Below, piece by piece: positions 58,364 to 64,000 of a stretch of 64,000 bases of DNA. The position numbers and the translations under genes are program-made. The first letter of the stretch is position 1. Every line of letters starts with the position of its first letter. The stretch is from Theropithecus gelada (taxonomy: Eukaryota > Chordata > Mammalia > Primates > Cercopithecidae), in NCBI RefSeq assembly GCF_003255815.1, contig NC_037672.1, positions 108,452,686 through 108,516,685 on the forward strand. The letters run 5' to 3'. A model generated the notes under the pieces. The model had not been told where the DNA came from and ran no database searches. It saw nothing but the letters and a program-made list of their open reading frames with translations.

Positions 58364-59401
58364 CTCTGTTTTCAGCCCACATCTTTATGTGGTTGGGCTG
58401 CTGTGTTTTGTACCAGTGGAAAGCTTCTGGGTGGTCTGCCAAGGGGATCTAGACAAAGCTCCCGCAGGAATCTAGTCTGGAGGTCACAAAGGCTTGGGAT
58501 CCCGAGGACAAGCTCCACAAAAAAGAGACAATGTTCTAACATGATTGTAAAACACAGACACAAAAAGTAGTTTCAGCCATTGAGGCCACTTGAAAATCCA
58601 GTAGCATCTGATTGAATAGCATCTAGTCTGCAAACTGCAGATGTAAAGAGAAAACCCATTATTTTAATTAGGGTACCAGAATCCCTGGATCCCACCATTG
58701 TGTGCCCAACTGGCATTTTTCAGTTCCTCAGTTTGCAAACTCAGGAAGGTTTGTGTTAAATATGTTAATTTAGTCTTCTACAAAATTAGCACCAAGCATG
58801 ATATCAATTCATACATATAGCTTATCCATTTGGTCTTTCTATTTATAACACAGAATTATAAATTCTAGTCATCTAATTATATAATAGATAAAATACAATT
58901 TCCTTTTGAGGGCAATAATTACTACTCAGGCAAAGTAAGTGGTTGCTTTTCAAGAGACAGTTTATCTTCTAGCCTTTAAGAAAATTATCTTATCTATTTT
59001 TTCATAGCAGTAGTAAATTTCTGAGGATTTCCCAGGGTAAATAGTGTCACATGGGACAGGTATTAGACTTGCATGTGTGATGCTGTTATATATGTATCTA
59101 TCATTTCTCTCAGTTTTTAAGAGAATCTGAGATATTAAGTGGCTGATGGAAAAGGCATAACTTTATCTTTTTGAAACAACAGAGTTATCAGGGGATCACC
59201 ACTATGACTTAAGTATTAGCAGTAAAGATTCCGTCTCGCTCATTACAGTCATTTCAGTCTTTTAATTGAGATACATTATCAAAAACAAAGATAGGATTTG
59301 GGACACTGTGAAACCAACTGTTTTATGTTTTCAGAGATTTAAAGTATAAGTCCCTTTTGGGACTCAACATGTATATTTCAAAAATGAACCAGGTTTTAAA
59401 A
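58364..59401. other. Unique sequence, no gene seen
   Basis: 58360-58570 is slightly GC-richer with open frames on both strands (72 and 63 codons) that overlap each other and have no splice or domain support. The rest is plain. Confidence 0.4.
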
Positions 59402-59470
59402 AATGAGTTTCTGGACTAGATGATCTCTAATAATCTTTCCAGACCTCCAATTTTATGCATTTATGTGGGC
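59402..59470 (+). mobile_element. L3/CR1-type LINE 3' tail
   Basis: 'atgagtttctggactagatgatctctaataatctttccagacctccaattttatgcatttatg' matches the CR1/L3 terminal pattern 'ggactagatgatctctgaggtcccttccagctctaa.attctatga'. Only the last part is recognisable. A known hallmark of ancient CR1-clade LINEs. Confidence 0.6.
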
Positions 59471-61360
59471 ATTCCCAATATGGACTTTTATGTATCTCTG
59501 ATGTAAAATTATCTTGTTAGGAGTATAACTATTTTTAAAAGTATGTGATTTCCCCTCAGAGGTCATATTAGTTTTTTAAATAAACTGCTCAGCAACCAAA
59601 ATTTACATTTTGCTGATAAATTTGTCACGAAGACAATTTCACTATTTATATTATAATTCCCATTTCCCCTCATTCACAGCTTATTACAAAATGTAACTCA
59701 GAGCCATTTGTATGTGGTGCTAGAATCAGTGAAATAGTATTGTGTAGGACTAACACTTCTAACTTATCTGCCAGACTTTGGAAATCAATGTTCATTTCAC
59801 ACCTACTCCCTCTCCTCCAATAGTGCTCAACAAATACCAATGCTGGGAGAGATGACCCCTTTTAATTCCTTAATATAGGCCACAGTTCTCTTTGATTTAT
59901 AGAAGACTGGTAGACTATTTATAAAATATGTATCTGCAAGATGCAGTTTATGAGAAACTTGGCTTTTGGGACACATTAATTCTAACTGCAGATGCAACTT
60001 TCATGTTTTATAATATAACCCTGACAGCTGTAATTTCAGATTAAAGATTTTTCATTCACATTCCCATCCTGATTGCTCTGCACGGTCCTTATATTACCTT
60101 ATTGTCAATAGCAAGTGTTCACCCTATTGGGAGTCATTTAATAACCAGCTGCCATTTAAAGTGTGGACAGAACATTTGTCTCAGCCAGGCCATCTCAAGT
60201 AGAGTTCCTCAGCATACAGAGCTGGGACCTCTTCAAGAAAAACAACAGCTGGCCTTCGCTATTGTCCCAACTTTTCCTTTTTTGTTGAGGCCAGTTAAAA
60301 TAAACACGGACACTCTTGGTGAATATTCTGAATGCATTTGTGAGTTTGTTATTTTAGTAACCAAATCGTTCCTTCTGTCAGTCTCACCCCCAATCCCTTA
60401 TCCCACTCTGACCCCATCCACTTCATAGCCCAGGCTTTCATTCTTTCCTGAGTTCTATCAATGTATATTCCTCTTAAAGTCACTTGTATTGGTTACTCAG
60501 AGTTGAGCAACATGAAAATTGTAGGTTTAGTAGATACCATAAAACGTCTGCTTTTTGGGAGGCAAATATATCAGTTTTTATAGATTACGTGTTGTAAATG
60601 ATCAGACTGTAATTAAGAATAATATTAATTATAATAACAAGGCAATCTTCCAGGAATAGAATTACAAATCCTGGTTTGTCTATGAAATCTTTGAGTCCGT
60701 TGATATATGAAAATGAATTCATGATTGGTAATGTTTGTATTTAGTGTCTCCCTTTAAATTTCCTTAACTTGACAGCTGGGGATTACCATCTACAATAGGC
60801 AGCGGCGGTAAAAGGAAATAAAAATGAAAAGTAAAGGAAGGCTTAAAAAAAAAAAAAAGACTCTTTCATGGCTAATTAAACCAGAATACAAATCAATCAT
60901 TGGATATAAGTGATGAATTTATTATGCTTGAAGGCTCACTATACCCTGTAGTGTTTGCTATACACCGAAATTGCAATTCTCATCAGCTTATAGGGTAATC
61001 GTTTACCTTCAGCTTTACCTTTATCTATCATATTGATCTGAGACTCAGGCAAGGAATGGAAGGTTGGCAGTCTAAGTAAGTGTGAGGAGTTAAAGTGTCT
61101 GAGCTAAGAAACGTAGGAACCTCTGCCTAGTAGATGAAGACTTTACTTTTTTCTCATTTCAAATGTTAGGAAAGTATCTCAGTCCTAAGTCCACAGGCAT
61201 ATTTAATTCAATAGATGGTAGAGGTGGAGGTTGGGGAACGGCAGCCCCTGGATTTTTCAATTGATTATATCACCTTTACATGCTCCTGGGCTTAATGCTG
61301 ACTGACACTTAGGTTTTGGACTGTATTATCAACAGTTATCAGGAAAGGGCTGCAATGTTA
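59471..61360. other. Unique sequence with a possibly constrained core
   Basis: 60075-60400 and 60920-61040 are repeat-free with preserved words such as 'ccattgtc', 'gccatttaaagtg', 'caatcgtttacc' and a few CpGs. The 108-codon plus frame at 60102-60428 starts at TTG and has no supporting context. A13 run at 60846-60858. Confidence 0.35.
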
Positions 61361-61650
61361 AATTCATGCTAGCCTGTAACCCTAGCATTTTGGGAGGCTG
61401 AGGTGCACAGATTGCTTGAGGGTAGGAGTTCAAGACCAGCCTGGGAAACCATGGCAAAACCCCATCTTTACAAGAAAATAAAGAAAGTAGCCAGGCATGG
61501 CAGTGGGCGCCTGTAATCCCAGCTACTAGGGAGGCTGAGATGGGAGGATCACTTGAACCTGGGAGGTGGAGGTTGCAGTGAGTCACGGTCATGCCACTGC
61601 TGGGCAACAAAGCGAGACACTGTCTCAGAAAAAAAAAAAAAAAAAAAAAA
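61361..61650 (+). mobile_element. Alu SINE, older (AluJ/S-like), sense
   Basis: 'ctagcctgtaaccctagcattttgggaggctgagg', 'gggtaggagttcaagaccagcctggg', 'caggcatggcagtgggcgcctgtaatcccagctacta', 'tgccactgctgggcaacaaagcgagacactgtctcag' and an A tail of about 21. The extreme 5' end is lost or mutated and the 'actccagcc' segment is deleted. Complement frames across it are Alu-derived. Confidence 0.92.
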
Positions 61651-62086
61651 GGCCCAATAGTCAAACACTAAATTAAGATTGAAATACTTTGAAATACTTT
61701 TTCTTCTGTTTATTTTCTGATATCTGATTTCACAGCCACTGCTATGTGTAATTTGTCTTCTAGGTAGACTATAATAATAAACTTTTTTCTTTTTCTTGAG
61801 AGTCATGCATAATTTTCACAAAATGACATGGTTTTTCTTTTCACAAATGTCACAAGCATATCGTGAGGGACCATTTAGACCTCTAAATTGGCTCTTGATT
61901 TTTGCACTGAAAGAATATAACAGCGCACAATGTTTCCAAAATAAAAATATGTTGAATTTATGAATACTTCTCTAGATGTATGCAAATATCTAAAAATTTT
62001 GTAAAATGAGAACCAGGTATTCTTTCATAGATACAAGATAAAACATAAGCATGTGACTGACTAAAGTCTAAGGAATGGCAAAAAAC

Positions 62087-62119
<33 letters not shown>

Positions 62120-63400
62120 CAAATGTGATTACCTCTGCTTCATAAAAAAAAATGCTGACTTTCTTAATTTGCCCCCTTGCCAATGTGGGATTCACAGACT
62201 GGCTCCTACGAGTAAATACTACTTCTTCTCTAGGGATAGTGCCATAACTAAGCTGTTGAACTCTCACCCCTATAAGGCACTTAGCTCTCTCTACTCCAGC
62301 TCCATGACCTTGCCCATGGGGCTGCCAGGACTTCTCTTGGTTGTCTCAATGCACCTCATATATTAGCCACTATATGCTCTCTCAGAGTGAAAAACCATCA
62401 TCCAAAAGTTGGCCCAACTCTCCTATGTGTCATCATGTGAGGGCAGCAATAAAGAGTTAGGCCAGCTGCATCACCCACTAGAAGAAACCATGGTCTGAAA
62501 CATCTGCATTTCAGGTCCAGCTATAGATGAATAATAAATCGAGATGTCTCTGCCTTAAATTGGAAAAGAGGTCCCATGACTAATCATGTCTATTAGAGTT
62601 AAAAAAAAAAAAAGGTCATCTTCATATTCTGCCTCTGCACTTCAGTGCTTACCTGCAGACGGTTAAATACAATTGAGAAAGTAGTTGTTTTAAGCAAGGC
62701 CATGAATATTTACCTTCATTTTTTCTTGTTTTATTAAAAAGAGAAAAGTAAAACAAGTTACTTTTTAAAAATTTAAATTAGAGAAGGTGCAGCACAGAAA
62801 AAAAAAAAAAACCCTATAAAAAGGCAGACCTGTAACATCTAAATTAAATAAAAATTTAGAAGGACCAGGCTTTCCGGTGCTGGCTGTTTCATTATTTACT
62901 ATAAACAAAGCACAGAGACCTCTGGAGGCTAATGGGGCTGTTGATTGGTGTTTACTCATCTCAGCAGGATCTGGTTTCTGATAATCTAGGACTCCTATGT
63001 ATTGATGAGTGTAGGCTGCTGGTGAACTAGTAGAGCCCACTTCAAGGTAGGAGAGAATGGCTTGTAAGTTCTTTGTGGCTAGGTTGAGCTGAAAAACTTT
63101 GTTTATTTAGAATTCTTCCCAAGTCCTCTAGGACCCTAGCAAGAGCTGCAGAAGTCAAATTTCCTAACGTCCTGTGTGTCTTTGTAGAAGAATCTGGTTG
63201 ATAAAAGGCTAAATAAGAAATCTACCATATTCTTCAAAGGAGTCCAGGACATTTTATCAGATATTTATTGTTTCCTTTTACATAGTGATGTTTTGGTAGA
63301 TTGTCGTTTAAGCATAAGCCATTTTAGGCTGAATGACTACAATTATTATTATTTGCTCTAAGAATAAATTTTTCAGAAAAAAAACAAAGGTAATCTACAT
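61651..63400. other. Mostly unique sequence, no gene seen
   Basis: Contains (AAAAC)n at 62079-62121, A runs at 62601-62613 and near 62798-62811, and a GC-richer segment at 62160-62540 that ends in 'gcagcaataaagag' and might be an LTR remnant. Not assignable. Confidence 0.4.
62079..62121. repeat. (AAAAC)n / A-rich simple repeat
   Basis: Tandem AAAAC and AAAC units ending in a run of A. No adjoining SINE body is visible upstream. Confidence 0.9.
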
Positions 63401-63442
63401 TTTGATGACATTTTAATTTTCTTTGCTTTCATGGCCTTTTAG

Positions 63443-63515
63443 GTTTAAGACCTAAAAGCAGATATCAAGATGATTTTGACAAGTTCTGCCACAGAAACTT
63501 GGAGCTTCGTTATAA
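63443..63515 (+). other. Possible internal coding exon (73 bp), gene unknown
   Basis: A pyrimidine-rich tract ending 'ttctttgctttcatggccttttag' (AG at 63441-63442) precedes a stretch that is open in one frame after a 2-base carry-over. It reads L-R-P-K-S-R-Y-Q-D-D-F-D-K-F-C-H-R-N-L-E, then L-R-Y, with 2 bases left over. GTAAGC follows at 63516-63521, and the frame meets TAA exactly across that donor. The peptide is charged and complex, unlike the low-complexity frames elsewhere. Against it, the last exon base is A rather than G, a 23-codon open frame is not rare by chance, and I do not recognise the protein. Confidence 0.25.
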
Positions 63516-64000
63516 GTAAGCTCCCATGAGAAAGTTTATTCCCCCGTGGTGGTTGTTCCGGATGAGAAATATAACTTTTGGATACTTAGCCCAATGATGA
63601 TTCCAACTTTTTGTGGTCTGATGACCAATGATTATGTGATTTCCGTCTTAGAACCACGGAGATAACGTATGCAATAATGGCTTTGTATAAACTTAGTGAC
63701 ATTACACTTAAACCATAGTGAGTGCTAATACCTAGTAGCTATTTGATCTTGTCAGAATCATTTCTTTTCTGCCTCCAACAGAATTACCACAATTCTACTT
63801 CTCCACCAAAAGGAATGAGACACTGCTTTCCATTTATCCAATTAGGCTTTGCTGAGGATCACATTTTTATTAAAATGCAAAATTTAAAAGCCCACTGATT
63901 TGTTATAATTTCAGTAGTTCCAACGCATATATTTTAAGCTTGCTGCAGTTTAAGGAAAGATGTTTCACATTTCTTTTCATTTTGTTATTATGTCTTTATC
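63516..64000. other. Unique, CpG-retaining sequence after the possible exon
   Basis: 'cccccgtggtggttgttccggatgag', 'ttccgtcttagaaccacggagataacgtatg' keep several CpGs in about 150 bases, then plain AT-rich sequence to the window end. Compatible with a constrained intronic flank or regulatory element; nothing definite. Confidence 0.3.

Overview
The window is nuclear DNA of a primate, most likely an Old World monkey (Cercopithecidae). It is AT-rich and CpG-depleted, and it carries a primate repeat set of Alu, L1, L2, MIR, MER5A, hAT and MLT1 elements. The youngest Alus (17457-17758, 39154-39393, 40930-41227) share the AluY variants I associate with macaques and baboons: GGCTCAAGCC or its complement near the 5' end, a GTTTTTTGT run, and GGCCGGATC and GGGTTTACGCC in the copy at 41 kb. 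The species call rests on recalled Alu diagnostic positions and was not checked by alignment.

No complete protein-coding gene, rRNA, tRNA, CRISPR array or prokaryotic feature could be supported. The open frames longer than about 60 codons lie in Alus, L2 fragments, microsatellites or random AT-rich sequence. The best coding hint is a possible 73-bp internal exon at 63443-63515, so the window may lie in an intron or a gene-poor region next to a gene.

Layout. 1-9970 is almost repeat-free and holds a CpG-retaining, TAAT-rich block at 5140-5830 that reads like a conserved non-coding element. 9970-28000 is repeat-dense: an old L1 with a microsatellite/Alu insertion (10.1-11.8 kb), L2 fragments in both orientations, MIRs, MER5As, three further Alus and a 40-bp minisatellite (25.6 kb). 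28000-37700 is again almost repeat-free, with enhancer-like blocks at 30090-30440 and 35555-37220; the second holds four octamer motifs. 37700-43000 has five Alus, including one nested in another and containing an assembly N at 39343, two adjacent MIRs, and an L1 tail with a clear target-site duplication. 43000-47300 is unique sequence. 47300-56200 holds MIR, two hAT-type transposons (one with a perfect 8-bp target duplication), a 2.3-kb decayed L2, an Alu, and an L1 split by an MLT1 LTR. 56200-64000 is mostly unique, with one Alu and a CR1/L3 tail.

There are no genes here whose joint action can be described. The functional interest is in possible cis-regulatory sequence, the possible exon, and the order of transposon insertions. 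I found no evidence of a novel biological system.
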